DNA from: Candidatus Njordarchaeota archaeon
GTDB lineage: Archaea > Asgardarchaeota > Njordarchaeia > Njordarchaeales > Njordarchaeaceae
Reading direction: 5' to 3'
Assembly: GCA_029856625.1 (NCBI GenBank)
Contig: JAHKLG010000003.1
Span: 1 to 30,394 of the forward strand
Length of the DNA: 30,394 nucleotides
The notes beneath the pieces are model-generated. The model had not been told where the DNA came from, made no database searches, and saw only the letters and a program-made list of their open reading frames with translations. The position numbers were made by a program, and so were the translations under genes. This document shows, piece after piece, positions 1-7,606 of this stretch. The stretch's first letter is position 1, and every line of letters begins with the position of its first letter.

Positions 1-734
1 AGCATGTAATTCACCCATTATGGCCTGGTCTTACTCCTGGCTGGGTAGAGAAACCATCTAATGTCATATGGTTACTAAAAATAGCGATCTATTTCGGCAT
101 AATTCAGATCACGATAGCTTTGCTAATTTCAATATATAATAGCATTAAGGAAGGACATTATATTGAAGCCCTTCTTGGGGAAAAAGGCTTAGCAGGCTTA
201 ATAGTATTTTGGTCGTTTATATTGATCGCATTTGCATTTCTTGGAATAACAGTAATACCCGAAATTCCCACCCCATGGGGTGGAAAGATACCAAGAATTG
301 CCTTCCCAGAATTAAGATTAGAAGTATTTAACATACTCAGCCCTCAACTATTCATTTATAAAATTCCAGTAATACTGTTCATTGCCGGAATTATACTAAT
401 GTTCATAAAGCCAATAGTCGAAAAAGAGGGAGCTGTAGTTGCGTTCGGAGGCGTGTTTGAAACAATTATTGCATTTATGTCCAATACGCTCTCGTACACT
501 CGATTAGCAGGATTCAACATATCTCATGTAGCTTTAGCAATAGTTATCGCAAGATTGCTAGAAGTCAATCCGATTCTGGGCATAGGTGTTGGGCTTATAT
601 TCCTTAATGTGTTCGCCCTAACTCTGGAATTCCTTGTGGTTATGATACAAGCCCTCAGGCTAGTCTTTTATGAGTTTATGACGAAATTCTATAGAGGTAC
701 AGGAAGATTGTTTAGACCGTTTAGGATACTGTGA
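1..734 (+). CDS. atpI: A-type (V/A-type) ATP synthase subunit I, C-terminal part
   Basis: The gene enters from outside the window; the reading frame is open from base 3 and ends with TGA at 732-734. Subunit I is the membrane stator subunit of the archaeal A1Ao ATPase and forms half-channels for the ion beside the c-ring. About 243 C-terminal residues are present with several hydrophobic segments. The family hallmark is visible as TLSYTRLAGFNISHVALA; the Arg codon at 501-503 corresponds to the essential arginine of the Vph1/NtpI family that faces the proteolipid glutamate. The GGVFETIIAFMSNTLSY stretch before it is also typical. The proteolipid gene follows 143 bp downstream, which supports the call. 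The N-terminal cytoplasmic domain cannot be judged. A TTG at 120 is only an internal codon, because the same frame continues upstream without a stop. Confidence 0.9.
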   Translation, partial: HVIHPLWPGLTPGWVEKPSNVIWLLKIAIYFGIIQITIALLISIYNSIKEGHYIEALLGEKGLAGLIVFWSFILIAFAFLGITVIPEIPTPWGGKIPRIAFPELRLEVFNILSPQLFIYKIPVILFIAGIILMFIKPIVEKEGAVVAFGGVFETIIAFMSNTLSYTRLAGFNISHVALAIVIARLLEVNPILGIGVGLIFLNVFALTLEFLVVMIQALRLVFYEFMTKFYRGTGRLFRPFRIL

Positions 735-803
735 TTTTTTCATAAAATCTTTGACAAAACATGATTAATTAGCTAGCCTTATAGAGCACAACTTGCTATG
801 ACC

Positions 804-817
804 CTATATTTATATTT
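804..817 (+). promoter_or_regulatory. Probable TATA box of the proteolipid gene
   Basis: An isolated AT run (CTATATTTATATTT) lies about 60 bp before the atpK start in the 143-bp gap after atpI. It would give a short leader of about 35 nt. This suggests that the very abundant proteolipid has its own promoter; that is an inference from position and composition only. Confidence 0.4.
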
Positions 818-877
818 CAAGTATCCTCAAGGATCGCAATTAAAGATGCTCAAAAACCTATGAAGTAGGGAAGAAAA

Positions 878-1195
878 ATGACTTCCAGTTCACTCTTACG
901 TTATTTTCTCTTCATCTTCCTTGTCTTATTTATATCCTCCTACGCCATTACTAATGCATACGCTCAGGAGCAAATGGCTAATAATCAAGAGGGATGGCGA
1001 TTCTTAGGGATGGCGCTATCTACAGGTCTCGCAGCAATAGGTGCAGGATATGCTGTTGCTAGAACAGGCGAAGCAGCTATAGCTGCTATCACAGAAAAAC
1101 CAGAGCTTTTGGGTAGAACTATCTTATACGTAGGTTTGGCTGAAGGAATAGCTATTTATGGCATTCTGATCGCTTTCTTGATTTGGATTACTTAG
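878..1195 (+). CDS. atpK: A-type ATP synthase proteolipid subunit K (c subunit)
   Basis: 105 residues. This is the c-ring subunit that carries the ion through the membrane part of the archaeal ATPase. Residues 1-30 form a signal-peptide-like segment ending in NAYAQEQ, followed by a single two-helix hairpin: helix 1 is rich in small residues (GLAAIGAGYAVARTGEAA), then the polar loop TEKPELLGR, then helix 2 with the conserved ion-binding Glu in GLAEGIAIYG. A cleaved or retained leader on a one-hairpin proteolipid is known from Sulfolobus-type enzymes, while many euryarchaeal forms lack it or carry more hairpins. The ATG start at 878 is preferred because the whole leader is in frame. It follows subunit I, as in other ATPase clusters; the other subunits are presumably upstream or elsewhere. 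Confidence 0.92.
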   Translation: MTSSSLLRYFLFIFLVLFISSYAITNAYAQEQMANNQEGWRFLGMALSTGLAAIGAGYAVARTGEAAIAAITEKPELLGRTILYVGLAEGIAIYGILIAFLIWIT

Positions 1196-1313
1196 CAAAT
1201 TTCATATCTTTTATTTTACTCAGAATACCTTAAGTCTCCTTATCATTATTTCTTCAAGATTCTTAGCACTTTAAGATTAGTCTATCTCGCCTTTAAAGAT
1301 CGAGGGATCTGGA

Positions 1314-1547
1314 TTGTCTAACTCCAAAACGCTAGTAAGAAAATATGTTACCTTGTATTTTCTATTACTAATAGGCATTCAATTAATAGGCATTCTTCTG
1401 ATTGTTTCTTATATACCCAAAATACCAGATCGGTCTTTAAAATTCTTCTTCGGAATAACTATAGCTACCTTTATAGGGTTCCTCTGGCCTATTATCTTAG
1501 CTCTAATTATTCAACGAAAAATCTCTGGTATAACAAAACGAAAATAA
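1314..1547 (+). CDS. Small two-helix membrane protein, unknown function
   Basis: 77 residues, TTG start with GAGGGA 5 nt upstream. Two hydrophobic segments (about residues 13-32 and 44-65) are separated by a short basic loop, and both ends are positively charged (KRK at the C-terminus). I recognise no family. It lies in the same direction 118 bp after atpK and before tRNA-Val, so it could be a minor ATPase accessory protein (A-type clusters often carry small poorly conserved membrane ORFs), but nothing in the sequence proves this. It could also be a chance ORF, though the clear helix pattern and ribosome site argue for a real gene. Confidence 0.5.
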   Translation: MSNSKTLVRKYVTLYFLLLIGIQLIGILLIVSYIPKIPDRSLKFFFGITIATFIGFLWPIILALIIQRKISGITKRK

Positions 1548-1613
1548 GCCTCTAATGGGCTTAATAAAATTTTTAAACATGAAGTTCTTTTAGAGTAGAA
1601 ATGAATTCATCAT

Positions 1614-1688
1614 GGGGCCGTGGTCTAGTGGTAGGACGCCCGGCTTACGACCGGGAGGTCGGCGGTTCGATTCCGCCCGGCCCCACCA
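1614..1688 (+). tRNA. tRNA-Val(TAC)
   Basis: Seven-base-pair acceptor GGGGCCG/CGGCCCC, D arm with GTGGTAGGA, anticodon stem CCCGG/CCGGG enclosing loop CTTACGA (anticodon TAC), T arm GGCGG-TTCGATT-CCGCC, discriminator A and an encoded CCA. No intron. An AT-rich TATA-like run (ATTTTTAAA) lies about 36-45 bp upstream at 1569-1577. Confidence 0.96.
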
Positions 1689-1779
1689 GAATTTCCTTCT
1701 CATTACTCCGAAGAATAATTTAAAAAATCCTAGTGATACTCTATACACTAAAAATAATATTATGAATAGAAGTCAAACT

Positions 1780-1853
1780 GCGCCGGTGGTCTAGCGGTAG
1801 GATGCCGGCCTCCCAAGCCGGTGGCGCGGGTTCGAGTCCCGCCCGGCGCACCA
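1780..1853 (+). tRNA. tRNA-Gly(CCC)
   Basis: Acceptor GCGCCGG/CCGGCGC, anticodon stem CCGGC/GCCGG enclosing CTCCCAA (anticodon CCC), T arm GCGGG-TTCGAGT-CCCGC, discriminator A, encoded CCA. No intron. It lies 91 bp after tRNA-Val in the same direction. Short ORFs overlapping it on both strands are artefacts of its GC-rich sequence. Confidence 0.96.
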
Positions 1854-1881
1854 TTTTCTCCACTCACTCAAGTGTGCGGGG

Positions 1882-2652
1882 ATGCTCCTTAAGCAGTACA
1901 ATCTTACTCCAGATATTATTCTTCTTCCCAACCGTACTCTCTTTATTCGATCTATTAAAGCAGTTGTTGCCGCTGATTTACACATTGGTATTGAATATGC
2001 CATGGCTCTTAAGGGAGTGTATATTCCAGCCATACAGTTTCAGGAGATATTAGCCAACATTAAGGAGGCTCTTGAGAAGTTTTCTCCTGAGAAATTAATT
2101 ATTGTGGGCGACTTCAAACACGAATTTGCTCAGAAGACCTTACAAGAACATAAGGAGACTATAAGGCTTCTTGAAATCATAAAAAGCTTTGATTTGCACT
2201 TCATACTTGTCAGAGGAAATCATGATAATTTTATTCGCGGTGTCTTGGAGAGATTCAACGTTGATTTTCGAGAACCATATTACGTTGAGAAGAACTATTT
2301 ATTTATTCACGGGCATAAGGACTTACCTATCAAAGATTTAGAGAAATATAATCCTAGATTTGTTATTATGGGACACGAGCATCCAGCTGTAATGTTCAGG
2401 GACGACATAGGGGGGAAGGATAAGATTCCCTCATTCCTTTTTGGGTCATTTCCAGGATATGAGAGGACAAAACTATTAGTGCTCCCTGCGCTCTCACCAT
2501 TGGCCACAGGGGTTGAAGTTAATGCATCGCTTCCCAGTGATTTCCTATCGCCCATTCTTCAGAAGGCCAACATTGATGAATTCATACCCATTGGAGTTCT
2601 ATCATCTGGTCTACTAGAGATGCCTAAGATTCGTAAGCTTAGAGAGTTTTAA
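1882..2652 (+). CDS. Archaeal metallophosphoesterase, Mre11/SbcD-related (MJ0037 type)
   Basis: 256 residues. A calcineurin-like phosphoesterase with all metal-site motifs in order: ADLHIG (D-x-H), GDFKH, RGNHD, FIHGH and MGHEHP. The GDxKH variant and the GHEHP ending are typical of the archaeal SbcD-related family described as putative phosphoesterases (TIGR00024-like). The substrate is not known; a role in nucleic-acid repair or processing is inferred from the relation to Mre11. The ATG start at 1882 has GCGGGG directly before it, and the protein begins close to the family's first strand. It is convergent with the Lhr helicase gene, with 9 bp between stops. Phosphoesterases of this class are often neighbours of Lhr helicases, so a functional link is plausible. 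Confidence 0.85.
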   Translation: MLLKQYNLTPDIILLPNRTLFIRSIKAVVAADLHIGIEYAMALKGVYIPAIQFQEILANIKEALEKFSPEKLIIVGDFKHEFAQKTLQEHKETIRLLEIIKSFDLHFILVRGNHDNFIRGVLERFNVDFREPYYVEKNYLFIHGHKDLPIKDLEKYNPRFVIMGHEHPAVMFRDDIGGKDKIPSFLFGSFPGYERTKLLVLPALSPLATGVEVNASLPSDFLSPILQKANIDEFIPIGVLSSGLLEMPKIRKLREF

Positions 2653-2661
2653 TAAATCTAG

Positions 2662-5301
2662 TTAGGATTTCTTAATAATCCTTTTCAGCCTCTCGTACAT
2701 AGCTAGAATCCAGGCTTCTCGATCCTTCATAGTTAGAATATCCGATTCAGCTGATAGGATTAGATTGTGCGCAAACGGCGATGCTATCGTTAGATCTTTC
2801 TTCACAGCTCTTATAACTTTTACTTTACCATCTCTAATCCACTCCAAGACTTGCTCTGCATGCTCTACGTCCATATAATCCTCAAGAATTTCCCTGAAAG
2901 TTTCTTTTATGACTGGAAAATCCTCGCCCAAATACTTAAGCAACATCTGAGCTTTGACTTTACGCTTTTCTACAGCGATTACTTTTCCTTTGTATGCTCT
3001 AAGAATCATAAAACTCCTGACAGCGCAGTGACGGAATCTATTTACGAATAATTCAGTTCCTTTTATAGCCTCTTTTAACACTTCCCTTAAATTTATCCTA
3101 AGAATCTCCTTAACTAGCTTTTTGGGATCTAAAATAACCCCTCTAGGAAAGATGAGAGCAAAACCATCATCTGTGATTCCGATACCCACATTGCTCCTTG
3201 TAAGCCTTGAGGCTATATAAGCAAACGCTCTAGATAGAGCATCATTGACTCTTCGGCCATAGGGCGCATGAAATATCACAGTGTACCTCCCTAAATCATC
3301 AATGTATTCCTCGATGATTATCTTCCTATGGGAAGGAATCATGCCGAGAAATTCTAATTGATCTTGGAAATATCTCAGAATGTTCTCTACACAATACTGG
3401 CCCAGCCTAAAGTTCTTTCTTAACCATTTTTCAGCAACCTCCTTCCCCTCCGTTTTAAGCATCGTTTCTAGCGTCTCCCTGAACTTTCCAACACCTATCG
3501 AGAGATCCCAACTCCTTGGTAACATTTCACCGATCCAGGATGGAACCGTAGGCTTCTCCTCCGCTGCTTCTCTCACAAAGACATTATTTCCCTTTATTCT
3601 CACTACCTTGTATTTCTTTCCCCCTAGTACAAATACATCGCCTGGCATTAGTCTTTCAACGAATGGTTCTGAGAGCTTCCCAACCAACCTTCTCCTCCTG
3701 TTCTCATGAAACAAAATTACGTCATAATCAGCTTCCTCAGGAATTGTTCCGAGGTTCAAGAAATATATCATCCGTGATCCTTTCTTCCGCCCAAAGACCC
3801 CCTCCTCTTCATCATACCATAATTTCCTATATACCTGCCTATATTCCAGCTCAACATAATATCCAGCTAAGTATTTTAGAACAGAAATATAATCGTCCCA
3901 GCTAAGCGTATGGAAATTATACGATCGCTTGATAACCTTATATGCTTCCTTTACATTCCACTTTTTCTCCAAACTCATTCCGACGAGATGCTGGGCAAGC
4001 ACATCCAGGGGATTTCTAGGGATCCGTATTCTATCAATTTTTCCCTCATAAGCATATTTGACCAGAACCGCACATTCTACTAAATCATCCTCGTCCATTG
4101 CAATAAAGCGTCCTCTAGACACCTTGTGTAATGCATGTCCCGCTCTTCCTATCCTTTGCAGTCCTTTAGCAACGCTTTTTGGGGAGCCTATTTGAATAAC
4201 TATATCAATATATCCTATATCGATTCCAAGCTCTAAACTGGTACTCGTTACAACGGCTTTTAGCTCTCCACGCTTTAGCTTATCCTCAACTTCTAACCTG
4301 ATATCTCTACCAAGAGAACTATGATGTGTTCCCAGCAAATCAGTAAATTTCTCTCCCAGTACTTCTGAGAGTTTATGAGCTACCCTTTCAGCACCTGATC
4401 TCGTATTGGTAAATATTAACGTAGTTCGGTATCTTCGGATATAATCCTTAATTATTTTGTATAGCTTCTTACTGGCCAATTCTCTGTTCCTAAGATCTTT
4501 TACAGGACAGATAACCCTAAGATCAAGCTGTTTAATAGCGGGTACCTTGATGATATCACATTGCCGAGGAGTATTGTCATCTTTATACCCCACTAACCAT
4601 TTGGCAATCTCCTCAACAGGGGCCTGCGTAGCGCTTAGTCCAATCCTTGTAAACTCTTCTTCTACCCAATATTGAAGTCTCTCTAAGCTTAGAGAAAGAT
4701 GAGCTCCTCTTTTATTACTGCTTAATTCATGAACTTCGTCAACGATGACCCATTTAACATCTGAAAGATGCCTCCTGAATTTTGGAGCATTCAGGACAAT
4801 AGCTAAGGATTCAGGAGTCGTTATCAGGATATGCGGTGGCTTCTTAAGCATCTTACTCCTTAATGACTGAGGAGTATCTCCCGTCCTAACAAAAACTCTT
4901 AGCTCGGGAAGTTCAATACCCATCGCGTCAGCTGTTTCCCGGATACCTATAAGGGGTATCTCGAGGTTCTTCCTTATATCGTTTGATAAAGCTCGGAGAG
5001 GCGATATGTATACACAATATACCTTATCTTCTAACTCTCCCTTCTCCCCAAGCAGAAATAAATCATTAATAATGGATAGAAAAGCGGCAAGGGTTTTTCC
5101 TGATCCCGTAGGGGAGAAGACTAACACATTCCTTCTTTTCTTAATTCTAGGAATCGCATACTTCTGAGGAATAGTAAATGTTTTAAATGTTTTACGGAAC
5201 CATTCTGCTACATAAGGCTGAAGTATTGAGAAAACCTCTTCATCCGAAGGAGGTTTCTCCTCAACGACAACAATTGAATCATCATCTGCCTTATTAGGCA
5301 T
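2662..5301 (-). CDS. lhr: Lhr-core type ATP-dependent helicase
   Basis: 879 residues, the size of the archaeal Lhr-core proteins. Superfamily 2 helicase motifs are complete: Walker A SPTGSGKT (63-70), TTPESL, DEVH (188-191), SAT (223-225), the second RecA domain with HHSSLGR and TSTSLELGID, and QRIGRAGH as motif VI. After these follow the winged-helix and Lhr-specific C-terminal domains (SHRKIIIEEY, FHAPYGRRVNDALSR, NVGIGITDDG). Lhr proteins are 3'-5' DNA and RNA:DNA helicases that unwind forks and branched DNA; archaeal members are implicated in repair and recombination. The ATG start at 5301 is preceded by GGAGAGGTT at good spacing. It is divergent from the methylthiotransferase gene and convergent with the phosphoesterase. 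aLhr1 versus aLhr2 cannot be settled here. Confidence 0.93.
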   Translation of the reverse strand: MPNKADDDSIVVVEEKPPSDEEVFSILQPYVAEWFRKTFKTFTIPQKYAIPRIKKRRNVLVFSPTGSGKTLAAFLSIINDLFLLGEKGELEDKVYCVYISPLRALSNDIRKNLEIPLIGIRETADAMGIELPELRVFVRTGDTPQSLRSKMLKKPPHILITTPESLAIVLNAPKFRRHLSDVKWVIVDEVHELSSNKRGAHLSLSLERLQYWVEEEFTRIGLSATQAPVEEIAKWLVGYKDDNTPRQCDIIKVPAIKQLDLRVICPVKDLRNRELASKKLYKIIKDYIRRYRTTLIFTNTRSGAERVAHKLSEVLGEKFTDLLGTHHSSLGRDIRLEVEDKLKRGELKAVVTSTSLELGIDIGYIDIVIQIGSPKSVAKGLQRIGRAGHALHKVSRGRFIAMDEDDLVECAVLVKYAYEGKIDRIRIPRNPLDVLAQHLVGMSLEKKWNVKEAYKVIKRSYNFHTLSWDDYISVLKYLAGYYVELEYRQVYRKLWYDEEEGVFGRKKGSRMIYFLNLGTIPEEADYDVILFHENRRRRLVGKLSEPFVERLMPGDVFVLGGKKYKVVRIKGNNVFVREAAEEKPTVPSWIGEMLPRSWDLSIGVGKFRETLETMLKTEGKEVAEKWLRKNFRLGQYCVENILRYFQDQLEFLGMIPSHRKIIIEEYIDDLGRYTVIFHAPYGRRVNDALSRAFAYIASRLTRSNVGIGITDDGFALIFPRGVILDPKKLVKEILRINLREVLKEAIKGTELFVNRFRHCAVRSFMILRAYKGKVIAVEKRKVKAQMLLKYLGEDFPVIKETFREILEDYMDVEHAEQVLEWIRDGKVKVIRAVKKDLTIASPFAHNLILSAESDILTMKDREAWILAMYERLKRIIKKS

Positions 5302-5446
5302 TTTAACCTCTCCAATACACCCTATGATCTCTTTTTGATTAAAGTGTTTACTCCAGTAAAAAAAGAGAAAATTATGCTTTTTACCTCATGTCGTATATCT
5401 AACTTAATCTGTAATGCACTCAACATAAAATTAGCGGGTGACAAAA

Positions 5447-6769
5447 ATGCCAAATGATACACAAAAAATCAGGGTAGCAGTCATCACCACTGGATGTGCT
5501 GTGAACCAAGCGTACTCAGAAATTTTGATGGGACTGTTAACCACTGCTGGTTACGAACTTGTAAAGAATCCTGCAGAAGCCGATCTTATTATTATTAATG
5601 CTTGCGCTATCAAAAAACCAACCGAAGATAGAATGCTTGCTCTAATTAAACGCTTTTCAGAGAGGAAGAAAAAAATAATTGCATCAGGTTGCTTAGCCGA
5701 ACTTGTTCCTGATAGAATTAAAAAAATTGCCCCAAACGCGAGTATTATTGGTGCTTATAATCTGATGCGAATTCCAGAGATTATACCCAGAGTATTAAGG
5801 GGTGAGATTATAGAACTACTGGAAAGACAGGATTTCGAACCCCTGCTTCATCCCAGAATACTTCTAAAGAAATACATTGGGGTAGTTCCTATTGCTCGCG
5901 GATGCGTGGGCCACTGCACTTATTGTGTCGATAAGAGAATCTGGGGTGAATTAAAATCTTATCCAAAAGAGAAAATTCTCCAGGAAATAAGGAGATTATT
6001 AAGCAGGGGCGTGAAGGAAATCAGACTATCCGGTCAAGATACTGGACCTTATGGGTGGGATCTTGGCTATACACACGTTGATTTGCTCAGGGATGCTGTG
6101 GAAATTCCAGGAGATTTTAGAATAAGAATTGGAATGATGAGTCCAGATACTGCTATTAAGATTATAGATGATTTACTAGATCTCATGAAACATACTGATA
6201 AGATATATAAATACCTCCACATCCCCGTACAGTCTGGTTCTAATAGGGTACTCAGGAGAATGAACAGAAAATACACGGTTGAGGATTTTATTGATCTAAT
6301 TAAAAAGATTAGAAAAGAACTCGGATTCGACACAACAATCGCCACCGACATCATCACTGGTTTTCCAGGAGAAACCGAAGAGGATCATAAAGCATCTATA
6401 GAACTATTAGAAGAAGTTAAGCCAGATATAGTTAATCTTTCGCGATATGGTGATAGACCTGGAGTTCCTTCTTCAAAATTGTACCCCAAGATCCATAGCA
6501 GAATTCTCAAGCGACGATCTCGTGAGCTGACCGAGACAATTAGGAGAATAAGTTTTGAGAGAAATAGGGAGTACATAGGAAAAGTTTATGATGTTCTCTT
6601 ATTAGAGAAAGACGGCAACAGCTTACGGGGTCGATTGTATAACTACAAATTAGTAATTACCCGTGGTAATGATAATGCCTTAGGAAAATGGGTTAAATTA
6701 AGGATTGCAGGAGCAACATGGAAAACACTTCATGCTGCACCCTTAGAGTTTGTACCAGCTAAAAACTAG
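5447..6769 (+). CDS. tRNA t6A37 methylthiotransferase (archaeal MtaB/CDKAL1-like)
   Basis: 440 residues. A radical-SAM enzyme that would thiomethylate threonylcarbamoyladenosine at tRNA position 37 to ms2t6A. The N-terminal UPF0004 domain has three cluster-binding Cys (17 in TTGCAVNQ, 53 in NACAIKK, 82 in SGCLAE). The radical-SAM triad is C153-x3-C157-x2-C160 (ARGCVGHCTYC), followed by SGQDTGPYG and TGFPGETEEDH. A TRAM-like RNA-binding tail ends the protein. I chose ATG 5447 rather than the in-frame GTG 5438 because GGGTGA (5436-5441) then sits five bases before the start. The 3' end overlaps the convergent endonuclease gene by 27 bp. The CDKAL1-type archaeal branch is favoured over MiaB by the sequence and by the domain of life. 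Confidence 0.9.
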   Translation: MPNDTQKIRVAVITTGCAVNQAYSEILMGLLTTAGYELVKNPAEADLIIINACAIKKPTEDRMLALIKRFSERKKKIIASGCLAELVPDRIKKIAPNASIIGAYNLMRIPEIIPRVLRGEIIELLERQDFEPLLHPRILLKKYIGVVPIARGCVGHCTYCVDKRIWGELKSYPKEKILQEIRRLLSRGVKEIRLSGQDTGPYGWDLGYTHVDLLRDAVEIPGDFRIRIGMMSPDTAIKIIDDLLDLMKHTDKIYKYLHIPVQSGSNRVLRRMNRKYTVEDFIDLIKKIRKELGFDTTIATDIITGFPGETEEDHKASIELLEEVKPDIVNLSRYGDRPGVPSSKLYPKIHSRILKRRSRELTETIRRISFERNREYIGKVYDVLLLEKDGNSLRGRLYNYKLVITRGNDNALGKWVKLRIAGATWKTLHAAPLEFVPAKN

Positions 6770-7396
6770 ATACTTTATTTTCTTCCCATTGATTATCATC
6801 GCAATAACGAACTTCTTCCGTACGCTTGTCGCTAATCGACCTGCGCGTATAATGTCAATGCCTAATAATCTCGTATCCTTTGAATAGACTGTGACTAGAA
6901 AGGGCGCATGGTCAATACCAGGTCCATACTTATACACGGAGAAATCACTCCCAAATTTGAGACCGGATCTAACCACGAATCCCCTCTCTCTTAAATCCCT
7001 ATAAACCAAATATTTTGCCTCAAAGTCATTATAATTTGCCTCCGCTATTCTTTTGATGTCTTCAATGCTTAATTCCCCACCATTAGTATCTGTAACACGT
7101 ATGATCCCTTTCTCTTTGAGGTACAGAACCTCATATAGGGAAAGTTCGTAAGGCACGTTATATTTTATGTGGAACTTTGGTTTTGCTATGCCCATTGGCT
7201 TTCCAAAGAAACCACAAGTATAGAGTTTATGCCCGTCCTCCGGATTCCAAATAATTGCTCTGTCACCGATCAGTTGTACACTAATGAATTCCCCTTCAAG
7301 CTCTTCAAGCCTTTTGTACCATGGATTCTCCTCAAGAAAACCCTTTATATCTCCTTCTGGCTTGGATTGCTCAGGAGGGCTCAAGATAACCACCAA
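6743..7396 (-). CDS. endA: tRNA-splicing endonuclease (catalytic subunit)
   Basis: 217 residues. Cuts both exon-intron borders at bulge-helix-bulge structures in pre-tRNAs and other archaeal RNAs. The C-terminal catalytic domain shows the triad: Tyr155 in FSVYKYGPG, His163 in IDHAPFLV and Lys194/195 in VRKKFVIAM. The N-terminal domain (GDRAIIWNPEDGHKLYTCGF) matches the family. The size fits a homotetramer or the catalytic partner of a heterotetramer; no second subunit is in the window. The longest form starts at TTG 7396, but a TTG at 7384 with GGTGGT just upstream is an equally good or better start. It lies beside tRNA-Leu(GAG), whose intron, like those of tRNA-Leu(CAA) and tRNA-Trp nearby, this enzyme should remove. 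Introns in the anticodon stem require an enzyme with relaxed specificity, which is known for crenarchaeal two-subunit forms. Confidence 0.92.
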   Translation of the reverse strand: MVVILSPPEQSKPEGDIKGFLEENPWYKRLEELEGEFISVQLIGDRAIIWNPEDGHKLYTCGFFGKPMGIAKPKFHIKYNVPYELSLYEVLYLKEKGIIRVTDTNGGELSIEDIKRIAEANYNDFEAKYLVYRDLRERGFVVRSGLKFGSDFSVYKYGPGIDHAPFLVTVYSKDTRLLGIDIIRAGRLATSVRKKFVIAMIINGKKIKYLVFSWYKL

Positions 7397-7456
7397 AGCT
7401 GGTAAAAATTACTGAAAACTTAAAAAAGATAGAGGCATTCTATAAAAAATGGTCAT

Positions 7457-7558
7457 GCGGGGGTGCCCGAGAGGTCAAAGGGGCCAGTTATTGAAATGGT
7501 TAAACTGAGGCTCTGGTGGCGCAGGCCTTCGCGGGTTCGAATCCCGCCCCCCGCACCA
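7457..7558 (+). tRNA. tRNA-Leu(GAG) with a 16-nt intron after nucleotide 30
   Basis: Acceptor GCGGGGG/CCCCCGC, type II variable arm GCGCAGGCCTTCGC, T arm GCGGG-TTCGAAT-CCCGC, encoded CCA. The unspliced anticodon arm does not fold. Removing 7488-7503 (TTATTGAAATGGTTAA) gives a perfect stem CCAGA/TCTGG around CTGAGGC, so anticodon GAG with U33. The border is unique, since no one-base shift keeps the same product, and it puts the intron between positions 30 and 31 instead of the usual 37/38. A helix of exon GGCCA (7482-7486) with intron TGGTT (7497-7501) fits a relaxed bulge-helix-bulge. The 3' half and 15 nt of flank are identical to tRNA-Leu(CAA) at 10793-10896. Confidence 0.93.
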
Positions 7559-7573
7559 TCCTACTTTCTCGCT
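7515..7573 (+). repeat. Left arm of a perfect 59-bp inverted repeat
   Basis: From GGTGGCGCAGG in the variable arm of tRNA-Leu(GAG) to CTTTCTCGCT, 15 bp past its CCA end. Identical base for base to the reverse complement of 10778-10836. The identity stops sharply on both sides (T versus C inside, C versus T outside). The match beyond the mature tRNA shows shared descent or gene conversion that included the 3' flank. Confidence 0.95.
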
Positions 7574-7580
7574 CGGGGAT

Positions 7581-7588
7581 CTTTAAAC
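7581..7588 (+). promoter_or_regulatory. TATA box of the pelota gene
   Basis: CTTTAAAC lies 19-26 bp before the GTG start of pelota, so transcription would begin at or next to the start codon: a leaderless arrangement. No Shine-Dalgarno is visible before that GTG. Confidence 0.5.
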
Positions 7589-7606
7589 AAGCTATAACTT
7601 TTGTGA

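Noticed and set aside
1612..2053. Short ORFs over tRNA-Val and tRNA-Gly
   Set aside because: They translate tRNA sequence or run antisense to the phosphoesterase. No ribosome sites or protein-like composition are present.
7457..7558. Canonical 37/38 intron in tRNA-Leu(GAG)
   Set aside because: Reading the 5' exon through to position 37 puts A at position 33 and breaks the anticodon stem. Only removal of 7488-7503 gives a normal arm.
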